Source: Hoyosella subflava DQS3-9A1 (GTDB lineage: Bacteria > Actinomycetota > Actinomycetes > Mycobacteriales > Mycobacteriaceae). From it: a stretch of 64,000 bases of DNA. Under the pieces are notes generated by a model. The model did no database searches and was not told the DNA's origin. It worked only from the letters and a program-made list of their open reading frames with translations. Within the stretch, counting starts at the first letter, position 1. Each line of letters opens with the position of its first letter. The stretch is taken from assembly GCF_000214175.1 (NCBI RefSeq), contig NC_015564.1, forward strand, positions 4,154,001-4,218,000, in the 5' to 3' direction. Below, in pieces: positions 48,001 through 56,263 of this stretch. The translations under genes were made by a program, and so were the position numbers.

Positions 48001-48070
48001 CCCGCCTGCTGCGAAGCCGAGAGGCCTCGCGATGCGGCCGGGCGCCAAGAAGCCCGGTAGCAAGCAATAG
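45041..48070 (+). CDS. etfD: EtfD-like membrane iron-sulfur oxidoreductase
   Basis: The 1009-residue protein has an N-terminal membrane domain with about five helices (within 1-240). Two 4Fe-4S motifs follow (CTECGRCQSQCPAWN, about 304-318, and CTTCGACVEQCPVD, about 405-418), then two CCG domains of the heterodisulfide-reductase type (CxxC clusters such as SLCCGAGGARMW). It is the counterpart of Rv0338c, named EtfD in Mycobacterium tuberculosis, which passes electrons from ETF and acyl-CoA dehydrogenases to the membrane. The C-terminal ~250 residues are a Lys/Ala/Pro-rich tail repeating GGLQMK five times. The ATG at 45041 has AGAAAGG upstream. Paired palindromes in front suggest control with fatty-acid genes. 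Confidence 0.92.
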   Translation: MSDVTSVTLTLGTIAAVLSIPCWIIFFSGAWRMVQTIRLGQPDGTRLFPILPRFKQLMVEFAAHTRMNKFRTVGWAHWLVMVGFLLGSAAWLEAYGEAFNPHFHWPFIGDWGPWSFLMEVLGIGIVVGIIALIIIRQRNHPRRPDRMSRFAGSSFWQAYFVEAVVLVEGLGVIFVRASKYAVYGGSNVEYFFTRWVAELLPAEPLLVSIFAVIKLFSGLIWLLIVGRYITMGVAWHRFSAFFNIYFKREDDGGVALGAAKPMMSNGQVLELEEADPETDSFGAGKAEDFSWKALLDFTTCTECGRCQSQCPAWNTGKPLSPKLLILALRDHTYAKAPYLLAGGRKDMAGEEIGLVDSDGNPDEAKLAKIPEDARIEAGRPLVGESTGDPATDGIIDPEVLWSCTTCGACVEQCPVDIEHVDHIIDMRRYQVLIESSFPSELAGLFKNLEVKGNPWGQNAGDRLKWAEDLSFEVPVYEGDFGDTEYLFWVGCAGAYEDRAKRTTRAVAELLHIAGVNFMVLGTGETCTGDSARRAGNELLFQTLAQQNIETFNDVFEGRAEKQRKIVVTCPHCYNAIGNEYPQLGGDYEVVHHTQLLNRLVRDKRLIPVAEPADNTTYHDPCYLGRHNKIYEAPRELVAASGATLNEMPRHGERSLCCGAGGARMWMEEHLGKRVNVERTDEALATEAKKIATGCPFCRVMLSDGVTARQESGQGEGVEVVDVAMMLLDSVKRGLPDTVTVGSKRSPAKVAVAAATAAPKTTASMVPAEAPAAPASEEPAKAAPAAKKAPAKGGLQMKGAKKAPGKAAPAKAAAPEASEAETPAKAPAKGGLQMKAKKAPGKAAPAKAAPAKAAPADAAEEASQATPAKAPAKGGLQMKAVKKPGAKAPAKAAPAKESSAEPASAAPEPEAISSEAPADDTADSGASAPPKPIRTGGLQMKAKKAPGKAAPAKASLAEPAADEPVPAEPAPEEASTTEEKASEPAPSTPPAAKPRGLAMRPGAKKPGSKQ

Positions 48071-48079
48071 GTGACCCGA

Positions 48080-48120
48080 AATGTGGGCCCTGGATCTTCG
48101 TCAGATCCGGGGCCCACATT
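48080..48120 (+). terminator. Strong terminator hairpin after etfD-like gene
   Basis: The arms beginning AATGTGGGCCC and ending GGGCCCACATT pair over most of 18 bases around a short TCGTC-type loop (TGGATCT with AGATCC continuing the stem). It starts 10 nt after the stop codon. Confidence 0.85.
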
Positions 48121-48150
48121 GCATTGCGGTTGCCAGCGTTCACACCGCCT

Positions 48151-48206
48151 TCGGGCTCCGCACCACAGACATAACCCGTGCGGATGCCACAAAAAGGTGG
48201 TGGACG
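48151..48206. repeat. Left 56-bp imperfect direct repeat
   Basis: This aligns without gaps to 49312-49367 at 45 of 56 positions. Shared blocks are CGGGCTCC, CACCACAG, CCCGTGCGGA and GTGGTG. The two copies bracket the DUF559/AbiEi-like gene. The role is unknown; it may mark the ends of an inserted cassette. Confidence 0.7.
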
Positions 48207-48211
48207 GGGCC

Positions 48212-49213
48212 CTAGTCGCCCACCATGCTTATTCCCCTAGGCGGCGGCAGCTTCGCTGCTCTATCGAGCGCCTCGAGAATTCTCGCAATCAGGCGCTCGG
48301 GTTCGCGTAGATCCGCCCACGTCCACCGAATGACGATCCATCCCGCCTCGCGCAGAGCGTCTTCGCGGAGCTTCTCGCGAACCACAGCATCCGATGCGGA
48401 TTCACCTGGACGCAACAACGCTCCATATTTGCTCAACCCATCGAATTCGCCGATGACCCCCGGAGCGAACAGGAAATCCACGCGCCCGATGAATCGCCCT
48501 GAACCATCGATGATGCGCACTTGGCTCTGAGGATGAAGGCCGAAGGCATGGAACAGTACCCGGCTGCGCGACTCCCCCACGCTTTCGCTGCGTTCAGAAA
48601 GAAACTTCACTGCCTTTCGCGCCTCACCGATTCCGTGCGCACCACCCAAATCGGAAAGGACCTCGTGTAGCGCGTCCCGAGTCACCAGCCCGCTGCGCAT
48701 CGCTGCATCACCGACTACGATTGCCTGCTCAAACGGCACCGTGCGGGCAATATCGACGACGGTTCGCGCGGCGGACGTTACCCGAATGCCCGCACAAGTC
48801 GTCACGTGTCTGACAGCGAGCGTCGTCACGTGGACACGCCTCGTCCGTTCGCTTCGCGCTCCTGTCACTCCACATCTCGTGATATGAACCTGATCGAGAG
48901 GGATGTCCCACACTGGCAGGCCATGTATCAAGGCAGCGGAGACATGGCTCAGAACAGCATCCGTACGCTCCTGGCCCTCATAGACTGCCAGCGCGCGCAA
49001 TATGTGGCGATCTTCTGCACGCAGCTTTTCCCACTCTCGTCGGGGCACGTAGCAATCCGGCCGCAACCGAACGAGCTCCCGCGTCCGGCAATTGCGCTTG
49101 CGTCGTGACGGGTTAATTCGGTTGACGAGGAGCCGTCTGTGCTTGGTGATCCGTTCGTAAGTCACGCATCCCACTAATAGCCACAAATCCGGCGCTCGGT
49201 GCGAGTTATCCAC
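48212..49213 (-). CDS. AbiEi/DUF559-type protein with Vsr-like nuclease fold
   Basis: Up to 333 residues; a GTG at 49165 would give 317 and is the likelier start, because the first 16 residues cross a DnaA-box-like sequence. The N-terminal half has an AbiEi-like winged-helix region (SRRKRNCRTRELVRLRPDCYVPR). The middle matches the actinobacterial family with AALIHGLPVW and RTVVDIAR. The C-terminal part is DUF559/Vsr-like (GRVDFLFAPGVIGEFDG, then KLREDALREAGWIVIRW), with the D...E-x-D pattern of PD-(D/E)XK folds. Such genes are scattered, solitary and often in many copies in actinobacteria, and their function is not established. It stands alone between etfD and alaA, inside 56-bp direct repeats. 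No partner AbiEii toxin is present. Confidence 0.8.
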   Translation of the reverse strand: MDNSHRAPDLWLLVGCVTYERITKHRRLLVNRINPSRRKRNCRTRELVRLRPDCYVPRREWEKLRAEDRHILRALAVYEGQERTDAVLSHVSAALIHGLPVWDIPLDQVHITRCGVTGARSERTRRVHVTTLAVRHVTTCAGIRVTSAARTVVDIARTVPFEQAIVVGDAAMRSGLVTRDALHEVLSDLGGAHGIGEARKAVKFLSERSESVGESRSRVLFHAFGLHPQSQVRIIDGSGRFIGRVDFLFAPGVIGEFDGLSKYGALLRPGESASDAVVREKLREDALREAGWIVIRWTWADLREPERLIARILEALDRAAKLPPPRGISMVGD

Positions 49214-49253
49214 AGGAATGCAGTGGTAGCGCCGTGTTCAGGAGTTGTCCACA
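49206..49253. other. Two DnaA-box-like 9-mers
   Basis: TTATCCACA at 49206-49214 and TTGTCCACA at 49245-49253 lie in the same orientation, 39 bp apart. Both are strong matches to DnaA boxes. Two sites are too few for a chromosomal origin. They may titrate DnaA, regulate the DUF559-type gene or be part of the cassette end. Confidence 0.55.
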
Positions 49254-49311
49254 GGCCGTATTGTGCCCGTCGCGACACCCCGCTGCGGATCGGTGACGGT
49301 CTCACATCACC

Positions 49312-49367
49312 AGCGGGCTCCACACCACAGCCAGGGCCCGTGCGGACGCCCCGAAAATGTGGTGAAC
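49312..49367. repeat. Right 56-bp imperfect direct repeat
   Basis: This is the partner of 48151-48206 in the same orientation, 80 percent identical with no gap. It lies about 90 bp before the alaA start. Weak similarity continues a further 15-20 bases to the left of both copies. Confidence 0.7.
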
Positions 49368-49457
49368 GATTGAATAAGCGGCAAAACTACCCGCTGGGTG
49401 CGTCACAATCCCGCCCCGCCGCACAAATTCGTTCGACAACGGTGGCACGATAGGCAC

Positions 49458-50714
49458 GTGAGCCGAAACGATCCACTGCACCTGCACCACTACCATCCAC
49501 GAGTCTTGCAGCAGTCCAGCAAGCTCCAGGATGTGCTCTACGAGATCCGCGGTCCCGTACATGAGCACGCGGCGCGTCTCGAGGCGGAGGGGCACCGGAT
49601 TCTCAAGCTCAACATTGGCAATCCTGCACCGTTCGGTTTCGAGGCACCTGACGTCATCATGCGCGACATGATCGCCGCGCTGCCGTATGCGCAGGGATAC
49701 TCCGACTCGAAGGGGATCCTCTCCGCGCGCCGGGCGATCGTCACAAGGTACGAGCTGATACCTGGCTTCCCCGAGTTCGACGTCGACGATGTCTTCCTCG
49801 GCAATGGCGTGTCCGAACTGATCGTCATGGTGATGCAGTCGCTGCTCGACAACGGTGACGAAGTGCTCATCCCGGCTCCTGACTACCCGTTGTGGACAGC
49901 GGCAACGAGCCTCGCCGGAGGCACACCAGTTCACTACCTGTGCTCCGAAGAGGACGACTGGAACCCTGACGTCGCCGATATTGAAGCCAAGATCACCAAG
50001 AAGACCAAGGCGATCGTGGTCATCAACCCGAACAACCCGACCGGGGCGGTTTATTCTGACCACGTCCTCGGACAGATCGTCGACCTCGCGCGAAAGCACC
50101 GGCTCCTGCTCCTCGCCGACGAGATTTACGACAAAATCCTCTACGACGACGCGAAACATGTTTCACTGGCCACGCTCGCACCTGACCTACTCACGCTGAC
50201 CTTCAACGGTCTGTCCAAGGCGTACCGGGTCGCGGGCTACCGGTCTGGTTGGCTTGTGATCACAGGACCGAAGGATCATGCGCAAAGCTTCCTGGAAGGC
50301 ATCAACCTACTTGCGTCCATGCGGCTCTGCCCGAATGTCCCTGCACAGCATGCGATTCAGGTCGCACTGGGTGGCCATCAGAGTATCGACGAACTCGTCC
50401 TTCCGGGCGGTCGGCTCCTGGAACAGCGCGACATTGCGTGGGAGCGGTTGAACTCGATCCCGGGGGTCAGCTGCGTAAAACCGAGAGGTGCACTCTACTG
50501 TTTTCCGCGGATTGACCCGGAGGTCTACGAGATTCACAATGACGAGCAATTCGTGCAAGACCTCCTGCTTCACGAAAAAATCCTCGTCGTGCAGGGAACC
50601 GGTTTCAACTGGCCGGAACCTGACCACTTCCGGATCGTCACCCTCCCCTACTCACGGGACCTGACGACAGCGATCGAGCGGATCGGGAACTTCCTCGCCA
50701 ACTACTCTCAGTAG
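49458..50714 (+). CDS. alaA: Glutamate-pyruvate type aminotransferase (AlaA/AspC)
   Basis: A PLP fold-type I aminotransferase of about 418 residues. The Schiff-base lysine is in FNGLSKAYRVAGYRSGW, the PLP Asn/Asp positions are in INPNNPTGAVY and LADEIYDKI, and the phosphate-binding Arg is in YRSGW. It is very close to Escherichia coli AlaA (for example LLASMRLCPNVPAQHAIQ-type block) and to Rv0337c, called aspC. It likely makes alanine from pyruvate and glutamate in the cytoplasm. The GTG at 49458 begins the conserved part; an upstream extension of 20 codons is not conserved in type. The 3' end overlaps the convergent Hsp70-like gene by 7 bp. Confidence 0.93.
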   Translation: MSRNDPLHLHHYHPRVLQQSSKLQDVLYEIRGPVHEHAARLEAEGHRILKLNIGNPAPFGFEAPDVIMRDMIAALPYAQGYSDSKGILSARRAIVTRYELIPGFPEFDVDDVFLGNGVSELIVMVMQSLLDNGDEVLIPAPDYPLWTAATSLAGGTPVHYLCSEEDDWNPDVADIEAKITKKTKAIVVINPNNPTGAVYSDHVLGQIVDLARKHRLLLLADEIYDKILYDDAKHVSLATLAPDLLTLTFNGLSKAYRVAGYRSGWLVITGPKDHAQSFLEGINLLASMRLCPNVPAQHAIQVALGGHQSIDELVLPGGRLLEQRDIAWERLNSIPGVSCVKPRGALYCFPRIDPEVYEIHNDEQFVQDLLLHEKILVVQGTGFNWPEPDHFRIVTLPYSRDLTTAIERIGNFLANYSQ

Positions 50715-52138
50715 TCCTCGACGGAGTTTGGCTCGTCGGCGGCAGCGCCACTCGGGGGATCCGGATCCGGATCTGGCTCGGCGTCAGGTGGGGACGGGGA
50801 TCCGATAGAGGTCGGATCTGGCACGAGGGGCGCGGTCACCGGAGGCGTATCTGCGGCCGGCGGGCGGGTCGTTGGTACCACAGTTGTGGGTTCTCGGGTG
50901 CGGGTCGGGTCTGGCGCGACAGCCGTCGGCGCGGTGGAATCAGGGGGCGTGGATTGCGGCGAGGTGGGCTCTGCGCTCGTGACTGATGGCTCGGCCGTGG
51001 ACAACGCGGATGTCGTCGTTGGCGAATGTGGCGGCGTGGTGCCGACAGTATCCGAGGTCCTGGTGGGAGCAAGGGTAGGGATCGGTGCCATCCATTCCGT
51101 GCGCGGGGTCCGGTTCACATCTGATTGCGATGGGTACGGATCTCGCTGCGGCACGGTCACCGCACCTTGACGGTCACGGATGATGCTGTCCCATTGGGAG
51201 TTGACCTCGGAAGCAAGTACAAGCCCTAGACCCACGGCAGCAGTGAGGGAAACACCGACGGCCAGCGCTACCGTCCACGCCGGAAATCGGCGGTGTCTTG
51301 CACCCACTGCAGTACCACCGAAGGGTGTCTCAGACAGCAGCCCCAGAACTACCGCGTATGCAGGGTCGGTCGGCCGGAAGACGGGGACGCGGAACCACTC
51401 GCCAGCCAGACCTGTCACAAAAGGAAGTTGAGCGCCTGCGCCTACGACTGCGACAGCTGCAACAGCCACGTCCGACTCGGCGACTGTACGGGCAGCTCCC
51501 GCAAACGATGCCGCGATGATTGGCGTCAAAATCTCTGCGAGGCGCTCAGCGGTGAGGGAGATGGGCTGCTCCGCAATAATTGCCGAAGCGGGACTGCCGC
51601 GCGACAGCGAATCCTTGAGCTCCCTCGCTATCTCCACGGCCTGGCTGTGCATATCTCGCGTCACACCGAAGGATGTATCGCGAATATGGGCGGCGATCGC
51701 CTCATCAAACGCGTCTCCGCCCGCCGCCCGGTCGACGACGCGATTGACTACGTCTCCACTAGCGGCATCGACGAAGGAGTACGAAATCGCAGCAGCACCG
51801 ATGTCGCAAACAAGGATGTACCCCTCCGGTGGGAGATCAACCGAAGCAGCTAGACCGGCCCATGCCGCGGAGCCTCCCGGTAGAAGCATCGGCCGGTATC
51901 CGGCCGACTCTAGTTCGCTGAGCAGACCGTGTGGGGCGGGCTCAGCGATCCGCAACCGACCCTCGTCCGCCAGAGCCAACCGGTGCTGGCGTTCGATGCC
52001 TGCAATGAACTGCCGCACCTGCTCATTCGAGAGCCCGGCCGCGGGTAAGGACCCGTACTCGACTCCACCGTCTGAAGTGCGCAGAGCCCAGCGCACATTG
52101 GCCTCGCCCAGCGCGATACCGAGTGTCGCCGCCACCAT
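50708..52138 (-). CDS. Membrane-anchored degenerate Hsp70-fold protein (third copy of the architecture)
   Basis: About 476 residues from the ATG at 52138. The Hsp70/actin-like domain (about 1-270) has phosphate-1-like LGIALGEANVRW (the DnaK Asp is Ala), phosphate-2-like ILVCDIGAAAISYSF and adenosine-like AVAVVGAGAQLP. One membrane helix lies at about 287-310 (WTVALAVGVSLTAAVGLGLV). The outer part is a Thr/Ser/Pro/Asp tail to the end. An upstream start at 52183 would add a hydrophobic stretch but place it before the conserved beta strand. It is 203 bp downstream of the similar gene at 52342-53754, on the same strand. Function unknown; probable non-hydrolysing scaffold or sensor. Confidence 0.8.
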   Translation of the reverse strand: MVAATLGIALGEANVRWALRTSDGGVEYGSLPAAGLSNEQVRQFIAGIERQHRLALADEGRLRIAEPAPHGLLSELESAGYRPMLLPGGSAAWAGLAASVDLPPEGYILVCDIGAAAISYSFVDAASGDVVNRVVDRAAGGDAFDEAIAAHIRDTSFGVTRDMHSQAVEIARELKDSLSRGSPASAIIAEQPISLTAERLAEILTPIIAASFAGAARTVAESDVAVAAVAVVGAGAQLPFVTGLAGEWFRVPVFRPTDPAYAVVLGLLSETPFGGTAVGARHRRFPAWTVALAVGVSLTAAVGLGLVLASEVNSQWDSIIRDRQGAVTVPQRDPYPSQSDVNRTPRTEWMAPIPTLAPTRTSDTVGTTPPHSPTTTSALSTAEPSVTSAEPTSPQSTPPDSTAPTAVAPDPTRTREPTTVVPTTRPPAADTPPVTAPLVPDPTSIGSPSPPDAEPDPDPDPPSGAAADEPNSVEDY

Positions 52139-52341
52139 GCCCCCGCTCTGAAGAAGAAACGCCATCAGCAGCGCCGCGGACAATGATTCCCTGCAGCACT
52201 AATGTCTAATCGCGGGGACACGCCGTATTGGTACAGACCTCTCACAGACCCAGCCGTCCCGCGACACTGACAGGCGGACATCCTCACGGGCCCTCAGAAC
52301 GGGCTCCCGCGATGCTAAGGATAGTACGCGCGCTGCTGTGT

Positions 52342-53754
52342 TCAGAATCCTAGCGGGACCTCGGTCACCACGTCTTCGTCAACGCTGTCCGGCTGATCTT
52401 CGCCATTCGACTCGTCTTCGGGATCACTCGCTTCGCCATCCGGGCCCTCCGCTTGGGAGCCTTCGTCCTCCGGCGCAACGGGCTGTGCCGCTTCCTCGCG
52501 TCCGGGCACATTCTCCGGCGGCTCGACCACCTCTGCTGGCAGCGGTTCTGCAGGAGGCGCAGGTGGAGCGGGCGGAGCCACCGGTTCAACTGGCGGCTCG
52601 ACCGGCTGGGGCGGCGGCGGAGCGGGAGGATCAGGGAGGGGTGCGGGTGGTGGCGGAGGTTCCTCCGGTACCGGTTCTGGTTCCGCACGGTCGACGTGGT
52701 TGCGTGCGGAGTCAGCCGAGTCGCCGGAACTCGCTCCTGTGCTCTCTGCAGGCTCGGGAGTTTCAACCGGCGCCGTCAGACGTTCAAAGTCGTTCGCCGA
52801 CGTTGCGGCAAGGTGGACCCCAAGCCCGACGCCTGCGAAGAGCGCGATGACCGCCGCTCCTGCGATGAGCTTTCTCGAGTTAGGTGATCTGCGGTACACG
52901 CCAGCTGGCCGCCGCTGTCCGCTGACTCGCGCAGCTTTCACCACCGCAACACCGGTCGCCGGAGTCGTGCCAGTCTGTTCTGCAGCGCGCGCCGCGGTAA
53001 CCAGGCTGGCCGCTCCGATTGCGGCAACAGCGCCGGGATCTTCCGGGACGATGATGGGAACGCTACGGTAGTTCCGCGCAATGGGCGCGAGGAGGACGGC
53101 CGACGAGCCGATCAAGTAGATCGACTTCACGTCGCGCTGCGCATCCTCGGCTAGCTGAAGCGCCGCCTGAAAGGACTGCTCGGCGAGGCTTGCAAGTCGA
53201 GCGGTCACATCGGTGCGGTGCACTGTGACGCCACCCACATTGGCGGTCGCGCGGTCCGCGAGCAGCTTCCTCATCTCGTCGACGCGATGCCGGGAACCGC
53301 TCACTTGCTGAATCGCGACATCAATAGCTCGCTGACCCATGTACGGGTGGTAGTCCCGCGCGACGGTCTCTCCAGACTCCGGGTCGACGATGCTCACGGT
53401 CGCAGAGTTGTCGCCGAGACTGTAAAGGATGACGTCCCCGCGTGCGATGAAGACACCAATCTCCAGCAGGTAAGCCCACTGCGCGGCCGCGAGATCGACA
53501 AACTGCAGCGCACGACCCTCGTTCGACCCAAGCGCACCCTCGATCGACTGGATCGGCTCGAGGTTCGGGCTGGCGACCACCACGGACCGAATCGGCCCCG
53601 CCCATTCCTGCATCAGCGAGACAGCGGTCGCCACCGCATTCCCTATACCTTCGCTACCGACGGGGACGGTCTGCTCGTCGCATGAACCGTCCGGGTAGCG
53701 CAGCGCGGAGCGTAAATGCCGCGCATCCACTGCGATCCCCAGAACCGTTCCCAC
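52342..53754 (-). CDS. Membrane-anchored degenerate Hsp70-fold protein (second copy of the architecture)
   Basis: The 470-residue protein starts at GTG 53754, with AAGGGA seven bases upstream. The Hsp70/actin-like domain (about 1-250) is the most degenerate of the three: phosphate-1-like GIAVDARHLRSAL and phosphate-2-like VILYSLGDNSATVS both lose their Asp, and the adenosine motif is YLIGSSAVLL. A basic stop-transfer (YRRSPNSRK) precedes one helix (about 291-311, AAVIALFAGVGLGVHLA). The outer tail is Pro/Glu-rich (PEPVPEEPPPPPAP-like), then acidic. It lies 128 bp after udgA. Similar paired genes exist near udgA in related genera, which I state from general memory. Confidence 0.8.
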   Translation of the reverse strand: MGTVLGIAVDARHLRSALRYPDGSCDEQTVPVGSEGIGNAVATAVSLMQEWAGPIRSVVVASPNLEPIQSIEGALGSNEGRALQFVDLAAAQWAYLLEIGVFIARGDVILYSLGDNSATVSIVDPESGETVARDYHPYMGQRAIDVAIQQVSGSRHRVDEMRKLLADRATANVGGVTVHRTDVTARLASLAEQSFQAALQLAEDAQRDVKSIYLIGSSAVLLAPIARNYRSVPIIVPEDPGAVAAIGAASLVTAARAAEQTGTTPATGVAVVKAARVSGQRRPAGVYRRSPNSRKLIAGAAVIALFAGVGLGVHLAATSANDFERLTAPVETPEPAESTGASSGDSADSARNHVDRAEPEPVPEEPPPPPAPLPDPPAPPPPQPVEPPVEPVAPPAPPAPPAEPLPAEVVEPPENVPGREEAAQPVAPEDEGSQAEGPDGEASDPEDESNGEDQPDSVDEDVVTEVPLGF

Positions 53755-53881
53755 TTACTGTCCCTTCCCCTGCGAGCTAGCAACTTGCTCGAGTCACATG
53801 GGAGTTAGTGTGCGGGGACAAATCCCTTCAGATGCGAAAACGTTCCCGTTCGCAGTCAAATCGCAACACTAGGCACAGGAG

Positions 53882-55210
53882 TTATGCGGCGGCACGCCCT
53901 AATGCGCGGTAGGTCCAGCCTGCTTCGGCCCACTTCGGCGCATTCAGGCAGTTGCGTCCGTCAGCCACGACCTTCTTCCTCACGACACCCTCGAGAGCTG
54001 CCGGGTCGAGGTCGCGGAACTCCTGCCATTCCGTGAGAACCAGCACGATGTCGGCCTTTTCGCAGGCATCAGTGATCGATTCGGCGTAGTCCAGCGTCGG
54101 AAAGATCTTGCGGGCATTATCCATCGCCTTGGGGTCATAGACGCTGACGTTCGCACCTTTGAGCTGCATCTGGCCGGAGACATTCAGCGCCGGTGAATCA
54201 CGCACATCGTCAGATTGCGGTTTGAACGCCGCTCCGAGTACCGCTACGTTTTTCCCCAGCAGTGAGCCGCCACTAGCCGCGGTGGCGAGTTCAACCATTC
54301 GTGTGCGACGCCGCATATTGATGCTGTCGACCTCGCGCAAGAATGTCAGCGCCTGATCGGCACCCAACTCCCCAGCGCGCGCCATGAACGCGCGTATGTC
54401 TTTAGGGAGGCACCCTCCGCCGAAGCCAAGACCGGCGTTGAGAAATTTGCGGCCGATCCGGTCGTCGAATCCAATCGCGTCAGCGAGCAATGTGACATCA
54501 CCACCGACTGCTTCGCAGACCTCGGCCATCGCATTGATAAACGAAATTTTCGTCGCTAAGAAGGCATTCGCACTGACCTTCACGAGTTCAGCGGTCGCAT
54601 AATCCATCACGAGGTACGGCGTACCGGCGTGCAGTGCAGTCGCGTAGACGTCTCGGAGCAGCGCCTCGGCCTGCCCACCTGGTTTGACCCCGACGACGAT
54701 CCGGTCAGGCTCGAGCGTGTCCTTGACCGCATAGCCTTCGCGCAAGAATTCGGGATTCCACGCCAGTTCAACGTCATCCCCGGCGGGCGCTCGCTGTCGT
54801 AAACGTTCAGCGAGGTCCGATGCGGTCCCGACGGGCACCGTCGACTTACCGGCGATCAGGGCTGGCCTTCGCAGTAACGGCGCGAGAGTGTCGATCACCG
54901 CATGGACGTACTTCAGATCCGCGCCGTAGTCACCGCGCCGCTGTGGCGTGCCAACGCCGAGAAAGTGAACATCGGCGAACTCGGCGGCTTCCTCGTACGA
55001 CGTTGTGAACGAGAGGCGGCCATTGTCAATGTTTCGCCGCAAGATTTCGGGGAGTCCCGGCTCATAAAACGGCACGTCACCAGAACGCAAACGTTCGATT
55101 TTCTCAGCATCAACATCGACACCAAGCACTTCGTGGCCCAGTTCCGCCATGCACGCGGCATGAGTCGCACCGAGGTAGCCCGTTCCGAAAACAGCCATCC
55201 GAATCGACAT
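53882..55210 (-). CDS. udgA: UDP-glucose 6-dehydrogenase
   Basis: The enzyme oxidises UDP-glucose twice with NAD to UDP-glucuronate, for surface polysaccharides. The 442-residue length matches Rv0322 (443). The Rossmann motif is MAVFGTGYLGATHA at the N-terminus. The catalytic Cys lies in GFGGGCLPKDIRAF (about 264), with the essential Lys in NAFLATKISFIN, and the C-terminal UDP-binding half carries GAAFKPQSDDVRDSPAL. The ATG at 55210 is divergent from the VOC gene. A flippase-like gene further right may use related sugar pathways. Confidence 0.95.
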   Translation of the reverse strand: MSIRMAVFGTGYLGATHAACMAELGHEVLGVDVDAEKIERLRSGDVPFYEPGLPEILRRNIDNGRLSFTTSYEEAAEFADVHFLGVGTPQRRGDYGADLKYVHAVIDTLAPLLRRPALIAGKSTVPVGTASDLAERLRQRAPAGDDVELAWNPEFLREGYAVKDTLEPDRIVVGVKPGGQAEALLRDVYATALHAGTPYLVMDYATAELVKVSANAFLATKISFINAMAEVCEAVGGDVTLLADAIGFDDRIGRKFLNAGLGFGGGCLPKDIRAFMARAGELGADQALTFLREVDSINMRRRTRMVELATAASGGSLLGKNVAVLGAAFKPQSDDVRDSPALNVSGQMQLKGANVSVYDPKAMDNARKIFPTLDYAESITDACEKADIVLVLTEWQEFRDLDPAALEGVVRKKVVADGRNCLNAPKWAEAGWTYRALGRAAA

Positions 55211-55388
55211 GACTGGACAATATGGGCGCTGCGTGAACGGAAGGCATCCTCATTCTGAAGTTCATCCGATCACTTGTCGTGAATCAGATCACGGAACACC
55301 GCACCGTTTGGGCACTCCTAGATCGGGTACACATTCAAGGCGTAGGCTTCGACGTGAGCCACGTCACTCTGAACTCGAAGGAGCGAAT

Positions 55389-56189
55389 ATGCCGCACCGA
55401 GATTCTTCCGAACTCGGCACGCCATGCTGGATCGACCTCATGAGTTCTGAGCCAGACCTCGTGACGCCCTTCTATACCGGCCTTTTCGGGTGGAGTTCGG
55501 AACGATCCGGCGAGGGCAGCGAAGACTACGTCATGTTCTACCTCAATGGACAACCCGTCGCGGGTATGGGCGCCAACACCGCCGACTCGGGCTTTCCCGA
55601 TACATGGGTCCTGTATATAGCGGTCGAAAGTGCCGAGACCGCTGCTGCCGCGGCAAAACAAGCAGGCGGGAAGGTTCTTGTGGAGCCCACGACCGTGGGG
55701 CCAGAAGGCCGCTTTGCGATCATCGCTGACCCCGACGGCGCGACACTGGGCGTGTGGGAGGCTGACCAGCAGGACGGCTTCGGTGTGATCGCAGAACCCG
55801 GTGCCCCCGTGTGGTTCGAACTCAACACCCGTGACTTCGACACGGTCCGCACCTTCTACGCCACCGTCTTCGGCTGGCAATACGAACCACTCAACAATGA
55901 GGATGGGAATTTCCGCTACGAGACGGTCGTGGTGAACGGGGAGCAGGTTTGCGGACTCTTCGACGCATCTGACACGCTTCCCGAGGGGGTTCCGTCGCAC
56001 TGGCATTCGTATCTCGGAACACCCGACACGGACCAGACCCTTCAGCAAGCAGCAGAACTTGGCGGGGAAATCCTCCAGGAACCATTCGACACCGAATACG
56101 GTCGAATTGCGCGCTTCAGTGACCCGACCGGAGCATCCGTCACGGTCTGCTCGATACCCACTCCCGACGACGAAGAGTCACCCGGCTGA
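55389..56189 (+). CDS. Double VOC (glyoxalase-fold) protein, Rv0577-like
   Basis: The 266-residue protein holds two tandem VOC domains (about 10-125 and 135-255). Each starts with the pattern W(I/F)(D/E)LxxxDxxxxxxFYxxxFGW (CWIDLMSSEP and VWFELNTRDF). AAGGAG sits six bases before the ATG at 55389, and the longer open frame upstream is not conserved in character. The closest family I know is the 27-kDa Cfp30B/Rv0577 group, which has the same size and duplication. Proposed roles there include methylglyoxal handling, but the substrate is not certain. It is probably cytoplasmic. Confidence 0.88.
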   Translation: MPHRDSSELGTPCWIDLMSSEPDLVTPFYTGLFGWSSERSGEGSEDYVMFYLNGQPVAGMGANTADSGFPDTWVLYIAVESAETAAAAAKQAGGKVLVEPTTVGPEGRFAIIADPDGATLGVWEADQQDGFGVIAEPGAPVWFELNTRDFDTVRTFYATVFGWQYEPLNNEDGNFRYETVVVNGEQVCGLFDASDTLPEGVPSHWHSYLGTPDTDQTLQQAAELGGEILQEPFDTEYGRIARFSDPTGASVTVCSIPTPDDEESPG

Positions 56190-56263
56190 ACCACCAGCGT
56201 GCCGCCTACACATGGCTGCGGAAAGCTTGCTAGACTCGGCAGCCGCAGCCACTTAGGCCGCGC

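Noticed and set aside
49206-49253. Replication origin suggested by two DnaA boxes
   Set aside because: Only two boxes, no AT-rich unwinding region and no dnaA/dnaN nearby.
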